Made by a program: the position numbers and the translations under genes | The notes under the pieces: model-generated | Database searches by the model: none | What the model saw: only the letters and a program-made list of their open reading frames with translations | Told to the model about the DNA's origin: nothing | Assembly (NCBI RefSeq): GCF_036226885.1 | Contig: NZ_CP109027.1 | Span: 4,030,001 to 4,094,000 of the forward strand | Source: Streptomyces sp. NBC_00663 | GTDB taxonomy: Bacteria; Actinomycetota; Actinomycetes; Streptomycetales; Streptomycetaceae | Reading direction: 5' to 3' | Length of the DNA stretch: 64,000 bases | Shown: positions 34,591 through 41,817 of the stretch, one piece after another | Layout of the letters: every line of letters starts with the position of its first letter | How positions within the stretch are numbered: position 1 is the stretch's first letter

Positions 34591-35238
34591 TCAGCCGGTG
34601 AACCGGAACGTCGACGTGATCGCGTCGAAGATGTCGAAGAAGGAGTCCGCGAGGTCCAGGACCTGGCTGCTACCGCCCACCAGGGCGACCTTGCCCTCCT
34701 GGCCGGGTACGGGGATGTACGTCTGCATCAGGACGGCGCGGATCGTGCGGTTGAGGGCGTCGCCGGGTACGACGATGTCCTCGATGCCGTAGGTGCGGGC
34801 CGCCGGGCCGACGCCGGGAATGTCGACCGTCGTGACCTTGCGCCAGGAGTCGCCCTCCTTCTTGGCTTCCTTGACGGCGAGTTGGCTCGCGATGACGGAG
34901 GGGTCGTTGGAGAGGGGCTCGCCGCGTTCGTTGCGGCCGCCGACCATCGACACCGTCACCGAGCCCGTGATCGGGGTGTCGCCGCCGAAGTTCTCCGCCA
35001 TGCAGCCGCAGTACAGGGCGCCCGACTTCCAGGCGTCGGCCGCGGCCTTGCGGAGGAAGTCGTTGTAGACGTCCTTGTACTGCGCCAGTTCCGGGCGCTG
35101 GGCGATCCGGTCGTTGACCATGCGGTGGATCGAGTCGTCCCGGGATTCGGGGCGTACGTCGAACTCCCACCACGACTCGGGGACCTTGATCTGGAATCCC
35201 CCGCGCTCGACCGTGAGCGCCTCCATGTAGCGGGCCAT
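34591..35238 (-). CDS. PsbP/Mog1-like accessory protein of the first ESX cassette
   Basis: The 215-residue product starts with VPESWWEFDVRPESRDDSI, then a helical RPELAQYKDVYNDFLRKAAADAW segment, a CGCM motif, SVTVSMVGG, and ends in FFDIFDAITSTFRF. The last block resembles the closing helix-strand of PsbP/Mog1-like folds. The product of 58333-59001 has the same order of elements (PGQWDQVPL... EWFDAVMATFRW), so related proteins occur in both ESX-like cassettes. A chaperone-like role for the effector is an inference. GGGGAAGG precedes the ATG at 35238, which is the first gene of the minus-strand series. Confidence 0.7.
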   Translation of the reverse strand: MARYMEALTVERGGFQIKVPESWWEFDVRPESRDDSIHRMVNDRIAQRPELAQYKDVYNDFLRKAAADAWKSGALYCGCMAENFGGDTPITGSVTVSMVGGRNERGEPLSNDPSVIASQLAVKEAKKEGDSWRKVTTVDIPGVGPAARTYGIEDIVVPGDALNRTIRAVLMQTYIPVPGQEGKVALVGGSSQVLDLADSFFDIFDAITSTFRFTG

Positions 35239-35252
35239 GCCGTCGACCTTCC

Positions 35253-35335
35253 CCGTTGTTCGTACTTCTCCGTTGTTCGGAAGTACTTCGCGCTAGTAGT
35301 ACGCGTTTGCACGATCGCTCGCTGCAACCGTTGCG
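35253..35335. promoter_or_regulatory. Repeat-rich divergent promoter region of the first ESX cassette
   Basis: The region holds a 10-bp direct repeat (CCGTTGTTCG at 35253-35262 and 35270-35279), an inverted repeat GTACTTC/GAAGTAC (35262-35268 and 35280-35286), and the palindrome GAAGTACTTC (35280-35289). It lies between the divergent WXG100-like and PsbP-like genes. This dense array suggests one operator controlling both sides. Confidence 0.5.
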
Positions 35336-35389
35336 TTGTACCGTGCACGTCAGAGTACGAGATCGGCATCGGAACCGGGGGACGGGGAC

Positions 35390-35725
35390 ATGGGACAGAA
35401 CGGCAAGAGTGACCTCTCGCTCCCGCTGACCGAGCTGGAGGACTACGGACGCCGGCTGCGGTCGATCAAGACCCGCCTCAACCACACCAAGAAGCTGTTC
35501 GAGCAGTACAAGGACGACATCGGCGACGGCAGCGTCAACGACGCCCTCGACGACTTCGAGTCCAACTGGGAGGACGGCCGCGAGGACATCACGCAGCAGC
35601 TCGACGCGCTGTCGAAGATGTCGGACGCCGTCGTCCGCGAGTTCAAGAAGCTCGACGACGAGCTGGCCAAGCAGGTCAACGACAAGATGAAGACCGAGGA
35701 CAAGCGGCCGAAGAAGGAGAAGTAG
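35390..35725 (+). CDS. WXG100-like protein with ELAK C-terminal motif
   Basis: A 111-residue helical protein without signal peptide. The middle has the turn FESNWEDGRED, which takes the place of the WXG motif, between two amphipathic helices; the end has FKKLDDELAK followed by a Lys-rich tail. Size and pattern fit an EsxA/WXG100-like substrate or partner for type VII secretion. The same terminal motif is found in the products of 56230-56517 and 61365-61664. ATG at 35390 with GGGGGAC upstream; it is divergent from the toxin operon. It might pair with the helical N-terminus of the Rhs toxin. Confidence 0.8.
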   Translation: MGQNGKSDLSLPLTELEDYGRRLRSIKTRLNHTKKLFEQYKDDIGDGSVNDALDDFESNWEDGREDITQQLDALSKMSDAVVREFKKLDDELAKQVNDKMKTEDKRPKKEK

Positions 35726-35749
35726 GCCAAGGCCTGGCCCCTGCCGGGC

Positions 35750-36163
35750 TCATACGCCACCCAACAGGGCGGCCAGTCCCTGTTCCAGCTCCGGCCCCAC
35801 GGGCTCGCCGCCCGGCTCGGTGATCGTGTACGAGCGACGCAGAAAGCGGTGGAGCGTCGTCGTGTCGAAGAGGACGATCGCCACGCCCTCCGGCGCGCGG
35901 AACTCCACCGCCGTGCATGCCGGTCCGTACGGGCTCACGTGTACGTTCCCCACGCCCGCCGGGGTGCCGATGCCCTCCTCCAGGAGGCCGCGGGCGAAGG
36001 TCCAGGTCAGTTCCTCGCCGTCCAGCGAGATCCACGCCGGGAAGACGAAGTGGACGGCCAGCGGGTCGCGCGAGATGTAGCGGAGGGTCACCGTCACCGC
36101 CAGCTCCTCGTCGTCGGGGGTGAGCAGGCTGGCGCCGGTGGGCTGTTCCAGGGTGATGGACAT
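35750..36163 (-). CDS. SsgA-like sporulation and cell division regulator (SALP)
   Basis: The 137-residue protein belongs to the actinomycete-specific SsgA family, which guides septum placement and wall remodelling in sporulation. Features include VTVTLRYISRDPLAVHFVFP, WTFARGLLEEG, GVGNVHVSPYG and FLRRSYTITEPG. I prefer the ATG at 36163 with GGAGA eight bases upstream over longer in-frame starts. Its stop is 24 bases from that of the convergent WXG100-like gene. Which SALP it is cannot be decided from this alone. Confidence 0.92.
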   Translation of the reverse strand: MSITLEQPTGASLLTPDDEELAVTVTLRYISRDPLAVHFVFPAWISLDGEELTWTFARGLLEEGIGTPAGVGNVHVSPYGPACTAVEFRAPEGVAIVLFDTTTLHRFLRRSYTITEPGGEPVGPELEQGLAALLGGV

Positions 36164-36321
36164 GTGCGCGGTCTCCGTTGCGGGGCGTCTCGTGTGGACG
36201 GTGGACATGCGGGGCGGCGGCCCAGCGGGCCGACGTACATGTACGAGCACGTGCGGGCCGGTTTCATTACGCGACTTCGGCGGTCAACTCATGTGACGTG
36301 CGCCACTTTCCATGACGCTTG

Positions 36322-36340
36322 AAACTTTGATTGAAAGTTT
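36322..36340. promoter_or_regulatory. AT-rich palindrome upstream of the fused sigma factor gene
   Basis: AAACTTT-GATTG-AAAGTTT is a perfect 7-bp inverted repeat in an otherwise GC-rich region, 63 bases ahead of the sigma factor ATG. It could be an operator or include the -35 box. A second palindrome, GTACATGTAC, lies at 36235-36244, nearer to the SsgA-like gene. Confidence 0.5.
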
Positions 36341-36402
36341 TGTCATCTACGCTGACAAACCCTTCCCTGCCCCTCCCCCCGCAGGCCCTGGAGCGTTCCG
36401 CC

Positions 36403-38055
36403 ATGTCCGACGGTTCCACTGCTTCGACCTTCTCCTATGCCCGGATATACGAGGAGCAACAGCCGCGCCTCGTCGCGTACGCCCGCTCCCTCACCCGGAA
36501 CTCCTGGACCGCCGAAGACCTCGTCGCCGAGGCCCACTTCAGGGTGTGGCGGCGGCTGTCCGAGGGGCACGAGATCGACAACGTGCCCGCGTATCTGATG
36601 ACGACCGTGCGGAATCTCGCGACCGCCGCCGCCGGAACCGCCGTACGGGAGACACCGCGCGACCCGCACAGCGACGAACGCGTCGTCGTCCCCGCGCAGG
36701 GAACGCCGGCGCAGGCGCCGGGTGGCGGCGATCCGGCCGAGCAGGTGTCCTCCGTCGACCTCCTGGTACGGGTGCTGGGGCAGTTGCCCGAGCGGTGGGT
36801 CAAGGCGCTGTGGCTCGCGGAGGCGGAAGGACAGCCGCTGGCGGCGATCGGTCCGCAGGTGGGCACGAAGGAGGGGGCGACGGCCGTACTGCTCCACCGG
36901 GCCCGGGAAGGCATGCGGCAGGCGTACCTGCGGGTCCAGGCCGGAGCGCCGGACGACCCCGCCTGCCAGGTGCACTGGGCGCGTATGCCGGCCTATGTGC
37001 GGGGCACCGCCACGGAACGGCAGTCCGAGCGGCTGCTCGGGCATGTGGACACCTGCGACGACTGCCGGGCCCGGCTGGCGGCGCTGATGACCGCCAACGA
37101 CCGGTTGCCGGCGCTCGTCGGGCCGGCGTTGCTGGTCTTCGTGGCGGGGGGCGCGGGGAAGTACCTGCTCGCCGGTGCGGCCGGGGGGACGGGGGGTGGG
37201 GTGCTGGCGGGAGTCCGGACGGCCACCGCCGGTGGTTCCAAGACCGCCGTCGCGGCCGGTGCGGTCGTGGCGAGCGCCGCCGTGCTCATCCTCGCCCTCG
37301 GGCCCGGCTATTCCACTCCGACTCCGGCCGAGCGGGCGCCTGTCGCGGAGGCTCCGGCCGCCCAGGCGCCGGTGGCCGAGGCACCGGTGGCCGGGACTCC
37401 GGTGAGTGGCGGTGGTGGTGATACGACGAGACAGGCGGCCGGTGTTGACAGCGGTGGCGGATCAGGCGGGGCGTACGACGCCGTCGCGGCTGTCACCGGC
37501 GTAGGAGAGACGGTCGTCACGCAACCGCAGGGCGGCGATCAGCCCACGGAGACTCCGAGCGACCCGGCGGACGGTTCCGTCCCTCCGCCGACCGACCCGG
37601 CCCCGGCCCCGGCCCCACAGAAGCCCGTACCTCCGACCAAGGACACCCCGGAGAAGCCTGCGCCCCCAGCCCAGGACACTCCAGAGGAGCCCACGCCCCC
37701 GGCTCAGGACACCCCCGAGGACCCGGCACCGCCCACCGAGGACACACCGGCTCCCGCAGCGCCGAGCACACCGGCCCCCGACCCCGCGCCCGAGTCCCCG
37801 ACTCCCGTGGATCCGGCGCCTGCTGAGACCCCGACCCCGGCCGACCCCCCGGCGTCCACCCCGCCCCCGACCACCCCGCCACCCACCACGACGGCTCCCG
37901 AGCCCACCGAACCCCCGGCTACGGCAGATCCCGCACCCACCCCTGAACCGGCCGCCCCAGAACCCGCCGCCCCTGAACCGACGGCCCCCGAACCGACCGT
38001 CCCCGGAGACAACTGCCCCGCCCCAGAAGACCCTTACTCACCCGCTCAGGAATGA
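36403..38055 (+). CDS. ECF sigma factor fused to a zinc-finger, membrane and Pro-rich extracellular region
   Basis: A 550-residue fusion. Residues 15-90 look like sigma region 2 (YEEQQPRLVAYARSLTRNSW, then EDLVAEAHFRVWRRL), and about 125-190 like region 4 (LGQLPERWVKALWLAEAEGQ). Residues 210-235 have an anti-sigma zinc-finger-like pattern, GHVDTCDDCRARL, with an upstream histidine (CQVHWARM). A membrane helix follows (about 285-307), then a tail of about 240 residues rich in Pro, Thr, Ala and Glu. This resembles the ECF52-type arrangement, in which the sigma factor is tethered to the membrane by its own anti-sigma part. The ATG at 36403 has GGAG upstream. Confidence 0.88.
   Translation: MSDGSTASTFSYARIYEEQQPRLVAYARSLTRNSWTAEDLVAEAHFRVWRRLSEGHEIDNVPAYLMTTVRNLATAAAGTAVRETPRDPHSDERVVVPAQGTPAQAPGGGDPAEQVSSVDLLVRVLGQLPERWVKALWLAEAEGQPLAAIGPQVGTKEGATAVLLHRAREGMRQAYLRVQAGAPDDPACQVHWARMPAYVRGTATERQSERLLGHVDTCDDCRARLAALMTANDRLPALVGPALLVFVAGGAGKYLLAGAAGGTGGGVLAGVRTATAGGSKTAVAAGAVVASAAVLILALGPGYSTPTPAERAPVAEAPAAQAPVAEAPVAGTPVSGGGGDTTRQAAGVDSGGGSGGAYDAVAAVTGVGETVVTQPQGGDQPTETPSDPADGSVPPPTDPAPAPAPQKPVPPTKDTPEKPAPPAQDTPEEPTPPAQDTPEDPAPPTEDTPAPAAPSTPAPDPAPESPTPVDPAPAETPTPADPPASTPPPTTPPPTTTAPEPTEPPATADPAPTPEPAAPEPAAPEPTAPEPTVPGDNCPAPEDPYSPAQE
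37540..38010 (+). repeat. Pro-rich tandem repeats in the fused sigma factor
   Basis: The extracellular tail contains tandem units of about 11 residues of the type PAPPAQDTPEE, PTPPAQDTPED and PAPPTEDTPAP, and later an EPAAPEPAAPEPTAPEP run. Such tails often span the cell wall. Confidence 0.8.
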
Positions 38056-38062
38056 CCGACCC

Positions 38063-38096
38063 GGCGTCGGAGGCGGATCAGAACGCCTCCGGCGCC
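38063..38096. terminator. Bidirectional hairpin terminator
   Basis: A 13-bp stem (38063-38075 with 38084-38096, one T-G wobble) around GATCAGAA lies between the fused sigma gene and the convergent end of the Tad pilus cluster. Confidence 0.75.
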
Positions 38097-38128
38097 CGCA
38101 CACCCCACCCCCGCCGCCGGCTACCGCC

Positions 38129-38617
38129 TCAGCCGACCTCGTTCTCGGCGACGGCCTGCCCGTGCACGACGACATCCCCGCCGTAGAACATCCCCGTGAA
38201 CACCGGCGAGTACGTCAACTGCACCTCGACCTCGACCTGTTCGGCGTCAGCCGTCACGCAGTGCGTCGCGGCGATGTCCGCGCCGGACATGTCCATCTCG
38301 CGGGCGAACGCCTTCACGCGGGCGTCGCAGTTGCCGAAGTTGATCGGGGCGGGGCCGTTCTCGTCGTCGTAGAGGGAATCGAGGTCGATGTCCTGGGCGG
38401 CGTAGCGGGCGGCCTGTTCGGCGATGTCGGCGGCGCGTTCGCGCTTGCTGATGGAGAGGCCGCCGTCGATCACGAAGGCGGAGAGGGAGAGAAAGACGAG
38501 GGCGAAGATGATGACCGCGCCGGCGCCCGAGCCGCGGTCGTCCATCGCGGCCCGGCGGGCGGACAGCCAGCCACCGACGCGGTCCCGCACACCGTTCACC
38601 CCGTTCACGCCCTTCAC
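38129..38617 (-). CDS. TadG-like pilus assembly protein
   Basis: The 162-residue protein has a short basic N-terminus and one membrane helix starting at GSGAGAVIIFALVFLSLSAFV, followed by the IDGGLSISKRERAADIAEQAARYAA segment common in TadG-type proteins. The exported part has two cysteines (GNCDAR and ATHCVT). Unlike the two TadE-like proteins next to it, it lacks the glutamate at position 5 of a class III prepilin site. The GTG start overlaps the stop of the preceding gene. The N-terminal KGVNGVNGV comes from a short DNA repeat. It is the last gene of the Tad cluster. Confidence 0.8.
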   Translation of the reverse strand: MKGVNGVNGVRDRVGGWLSARRAAMDDRGSGAGAVIIFALVFLSLSAFVIDGGLSISKRERAADIAEQAARYAAQDIDLDSLYDDENGPAPINFGNCDARVKAFAREMDMSGADIAATHCVTADAEQVEVEVQLTYSPVFTGMFYGGDVVVHGQAVAENEVG

Positions 38618-39051
38618 GCCGTCCTCCGGAACGGATCCAGCGGTGAGCTGAAGCTCGCCGTCAGGGTGGTCGGGACGTCCAGGCCGAGCATGGCCAACCC
38701 CCGGACCTCGCAGCTCACTTCGACCGTGAAGAACGTGGCCGCCTCGAAGCCCGCGCTCGTCTGGTCCACCGTCACCGGGCCCGAGCAGACATCCGCGAGA
38801 TCGGCCTCCGCGGCCTTGCGGGCCTCGGACATCGCCGTCGCGTGGTCCTTCTGGATCGAACCGGCGCGCGCCGCGTCCCGGGCGGCGCTGTCGATCGCGC
38901 CCCGGCCGTCGACGAGCTGGCCGAAGGCGACCAGGACCAGGATGAACAGGATCATCACGGGGGCGAGGATCACGACCTCGACCGTGGACAGGCCCCGGTC
39001 GCGTTCATCACCGCGGAACCGGCGGGCCACCGCGCGCAGAGAGGACTTCAT
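38614..39051 (-). CDS. TadE-like pilus protein
   Basis: The 145-residue protein has a TadE-type leader: charged residues, then G-LSTVEVVILAPVMILFILV with the glutamate at position 5 after the glycine, as required by prepilin peptidases of this class. A VDGRGAIDSAARDAARAG segment follows, then an exported domain with two cysteines. It probably acts as a minor pilin of the Tad/Flp fibre. The gene begins three bases after the stop of the other TadE-like gene and overlaps the TadG-like gene at its stop. Confidence 0.85.
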   Translation of the reverse strand: MKSSLRAVARRFRGDERDRGLSTVEVVILAPVMILFILVLVAFGQLVDGRGAIDSAARDAARAGSIQKDHATAMSEARKAAEADLADVCSGPVTVDQTSAGFEAATFFTVEVSCEVRGLAMLGLDVPTTLTASFSSPLDPFRRTA

Positions 39052-39054
39052 CGT

Positions 39055-39531
39055 CTAGTTCCCGTCCTCCTGGACGAACCTCTCCACGGGCCCCTGCGAC
39101 TGCGCGTGGACCGTCAGATCCAGGCCCGGGAAGACGGTCGGGACCTTCGCCGTGATCTCCACGCCGACCGTGTTCTGCTCGGGCTGGAGCATGGTCACGT
39201 TCGGCGACAGCACCAGCGTCGGGCCGAGCTGGCTGATGTAGCTGTCGACGACGTCCCGCGCCTCCCCGCGCCAGCCGCCCGGCTGGGCGTCGGCCGTGGC
39301 GCGGGCCTTGCGGGCGCCCGCCTGGGCCGCCGCCTGGGCGACGTGGTCGGCGAAGAAGTACAGCGCGAACTGGACCGTCGCGAAGATCATGAAGAAGAGG
39401 ACCGGGGTGAGCAGCACGAACTCGATCGCGGTCATGCCGGAGTCGCCGCGGGCGGACGCCTCTTTCCGAGCCGTCTCCACCCTGCGGCGTACCCATCTGC
39501 CCACGCCTACGCCCACGCGCAACCCCGTCAA
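39055..39531 (-). CDS. TadE-like minor pilin
   Basis: A 158-residue protein with a long basic N-terminus and the leader G-MTAIEFVLLTPVLFFMIFA, where the glutamate again sits at position 5. The next part, ADHVAQAAAQAGARKA, is typical of TadE. The exported domain has no cysteine. The proposed TTG at 39531 has a GGGTTGAG nearby; a GTG at 39516 is equally possible, so the start is uncertain. The Flp pilin gene lies 22 bases upstream. Confidence 0.82.
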   Translation of the reverse strand: MTGLRVGVGVGRWVRRRVETARKEASARGDSGMTAIEFVLLTPVLFFMIFATVQFALYFFADHVAQAAAQAGARKARATADAQPGGWRGEARDVVDSYISQLGPTLVLSPNVTMLQPEQNTVGVEITAKVPTVFPGLDLTVHAQSQGPVERFVQEDGN

Positions 39532-39553
39532 CTCAACCCCGTAATCAGTGAGA

Positions 39554-39805
39554 TCAGCAGGTCTTGCCCGCGTCGGCGCCCTTGATGCAGTCGCCGACCT
39601 TGTTGGCGCCCTCGCTCAGGGCGGCGTTGATGATCGCGGCGACGACGCCGACGATCGCCACGACGACCGCGGAGATGATGACCCACTCGACCGCGGAGGC
39701 ACCGCGGTCCAGCTCGCCGGAGCGGGCGCGCTCGACGCGCGCGGTCAGGAAGGTGACCAGGAAGTCCACGGCCGGGATCCCGGTGCTGAAGTTCCGTCCG
39801 TTCAT
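39554..39805 (-). CDS. Flp/Fap-type major pilin
   Basis: An 83-residue pilin. The leader ends G-ASAVEWVIISAVVVAIVGVV, with the position-5 glutamate and a hydrophobic stretch that forms the fibre core. The C-terminal part has two cysteines (GDCIKG and GKTC), which could make a disulfide in the mature pilin. GAGAGGA precedes the ATG at 39805. It should be cleaved by the prepilin peptidase at 18565-19290. Gene order with TadC upstream and TadE downstream fits the Streptomyces Tad loci. Confidence 0.85.
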   Translation of the reverse strand: MNGRNFSTGIPAVDFLVTFLTARVERARSGELDRGASAVEWVIISAVVVAIVGVVAAIINAALSEGANKVGDCIKGADAGKTC

Positions 39806-39872
39806 GATGTGTTGTCCTCTCGGTACAGCGGTTGGCAGCAGTTCTGGAGACGGTCTGACGGGCTTGGAGGCT

Positions 39873-40796
39873 TCAGGAGACCTGGAAGACCCGCATGGCC
39901 GCCGGGAAGATCAGGAAGACCAGGAATCCGGCGCAGAGCAGCAGCTGGGCCACGAGCATCGACTGCGACTTCTCGCCCGCGCTGCCCTCGATCTCGGCGA
40001 GTTCACGGTGCCGCATGGTCTCGGCCCGGGAGGCGAGGGACTCGCGGACCTTGGCGCCGTCGTCCGCCACCAGGGCGAGGGAGGCGGACAGGTCCTTCAG
40101 CTCCTCGACGCCCAGCTCCTCTCCGAGCGCGCCCAGCGCCTGCCACTGGCTGATGCCGGTGATGCGGGCGTCGGCGAGGGCGTTGCGGATGCGCTGGGTG
40201 GCCCAGCCGTCCGAGACCTCCGCCGCCGCCATCAGCGCCTCCGGGAGGCCCCGGCCGCCGGCGAGGCTCATCGACACCAGGTCCAGGTACGCCCCGATCA
40301 CGCGCCGCAGGTCACGACGCTTCTCGGCGGCGTCCCGGCGTACCTCCAGGTCGGGCAGGAAGAAGAAGATGGCCCCGAAGGTGAGCGCCAGCCAGACCGG
40401 GATGATCGGGCTGCTGCCCAGGCTCAGCGTCCACGCCACCGCGAACAGGAACGGGCCGAAGAACAGGCCCGCCACCCCGAGCAGCACCTTCGTGGCGAGG
40501 AACTTCTCCCAGCCGCGGTCCAGGACGGCGAGGTCCGCGCGCAGCGAGCGCAGTTCCCAGCCCTGCTGCATGTAGAACTCGGCGACGCGCAGGCCGACAT
40601 CGGCCCGCAGGGAGCCGATTCGGCCCTGGTCGGCGGAGGTCCGGGCGGACTCGTACGCCGCCCCTCGCGCGCGCATCGCGTCGATCCGCGCGACCTGGGC
40701 GACCGCGCTGCGCTTCGACGGCATCAGGGCGCGGACGAGGACGTAGATGCCCAGGCCGATGACCGCGCCGACGACGAGCGGCATGGTCAGACTCAT
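39873..40796 (-). CDS. tadC: Type II/IV secretion system F family protein TadC
   Basis: The 307-residue inner membrane protein has an N-terminal membrane helix, two central helices (VLLGVAGLFFGPFLFAVAW and a second at PIIPVWLALTFGAIFFFLP), and a C-terminal helix (LLLCAGFLVFLIFPAA). The cytoplasmic domain, with RDLRRVIGAYLDLVSMSLAGG and ESLASRAETMRHREL, is the T2SSF fold. TadC pairs with TadB as the platform for pilin polymerisation. Its ATG overlaps the tadB stop as ATGA. Confidence 0.88.
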   Translation of the reverse strand: MSLTMPLVVGAVIGLGIYVLVRALMPSKRSAVAQVARIDAMRARGAAYESARTSADQGRIGSLRADVGLRVAEFYMQQGWELRSLRADLAVLDRGWEKFLATKVLLGVAGLFFGPFLFAVAWTLSLGSSPIIPVWLALTFGAIFFFLPDLEVRRDAAEKRRDLRRVIGAYLDLVSMSLAGGRGLPEALMAAAEVSDGWATQRIRNALADARITGISQWQALGALGEELGVEELKDLSASLALVADDGAKVRESLASRAETMRHRELAEIEGSAGEKSQSMLVAQLLLCAGFLVFLIFPAAMRVFQVS

Positions 40797-41815
40797 CGTC
40801 GTACCCCCTCTTCCTGCTGGAGCGTCTGGGGCGACTGGGACGACGGGTTGCGTGGCCGGACGAACTGGACCGACGACTCGTCCTTGACCAGGAAGCGTTC
40901 GGGCGTCTCGATGGTGGACAGCTTGCGCAGCCACCAGAAGCCGAGCGCGAACAGGCCGCAGACACAAGCCAGTACGAGCTGGCCGACTGCGGTGCCGTAC
41001 GGCTCCACGAAGTCGCGGTTGAAGATGGACAGGCCCAGCACGAAGGCGATCGAGACCGCGACCACGATCTGCACCGAGCGGCGCGTCGAGGACCGCTGGG
41101 CCATCACGCGCTGGCGCATGTCGACCTCTTCGCGTGCCGACTTGGCGAGCGCGCCGAGGACCTGCCGCAGACCGGGGCCGCGGAGGCGGGCGTTGAGGAT
41201 GAGCGCCGCGACGATGATGTCGGCGGACGCGTCGTTGATCTCGTCGGCGAGATGCTGGAGCGCGTCGGGCAGCGGGGTGCGGGAGCGGAGGCGGTCGACC
41301 AGGGCGTCCAGGTGGGGTCGCAGCACGGGGGCCGAGGCACGGGCGGACGCCGGGATCGCCTGCTCCAGGCCGACCGCGCCGGCGATGGTGTCGCGCAGGG
41401 ACTCCGTCCAGGAGGCCAGTGCCTCAACGCGCTTCATCGCGGCGCGCTCCTCACTGGCCCCGCCGAACAGCCGGTCCCAGAAGAAGACGAGCACACCGGC
41501 CGCGATACCGGCGACGGCCCAGCGGGTGAGCAGAAGGACGACGAGTCCGACGATGGCGGCGAGTGAGCCACGCTGCCCCGCGAACCGGATCAGTTCGCTG
41601 GCCCGCTCGGCGGCCTTCTGCTTCTCGTGGTCGGGTTTGACCGGCAGACCGCGTACGGCGGCGACGAGCAGCGCGAGTCCGCCGCCGACGGCGACACCGC
41701 AGGCCAGCGAGTAGAGGACGGCGGTGGAGAAGAGGCCGCCCATGGAGCCAAGCGAGTCGAGTGCCGCGAGATCCACGGGATTTACCGGATTCACTGGATT
41801 CACTGCGAGATTCAT
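40793..41815 (-). CDS. tadB: Type II/IV secretion system F family protein TadB
   Basis: A 340-residue platform protein with helices near residues 25-50, 85-125, 250-270 and 285-305. The T2SSF domain is visible in WTESLRDTIAGAVGLEQAIPAS and LRGPGLRQVLGALAKSAREEVD. The ATG at 41815 has GGGGG spaced correctly; a GTG at 41827 would add four residues. The N-terminus has an Asn-Pro-Val triple repeat from a short DNA repeat. It follows tadA with a small overlap and precedes tadC with ATGA coupling. Confidence 0.88.
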   Translation of the reverse strand: MNLAVNPVNPVNPVDLAALDSLGSMGGLFSTAVLYSLACGVAVGGGLALLVAAVRGLPVKPDHEKQKAAERASELIRFAGQRGSLAAIVGLVVLLLTRWAVAGIAAGVLVFFWDRLFGGASEERAAMKRVEALASWTESLRDTIAGAVGLEQAIPASARASAPVLRPHLDALVDRLRSRTPLPDALQHLADEINDASADIIVAALILNARLRGPGLRQVLGALAKSAREEVDMRQRVMAQRSSTRRSVQIVVAVSIAFVLGLSIFNRDFVEPYGTAVGQLVLACVCGLFALGFWWLRKLSTIETPERFLVKDESSVQFVRPRNPSSQSPQTLQQEEGVRR

Positions 41816-41817
41816 GA

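Noticed and set aside
24430..35238. A mobile element carrying the toxin region
   Set aside because: Accessory in character, but no transposase, integrase, terminal repeats, tRNA target or flanking direct repeats were found.
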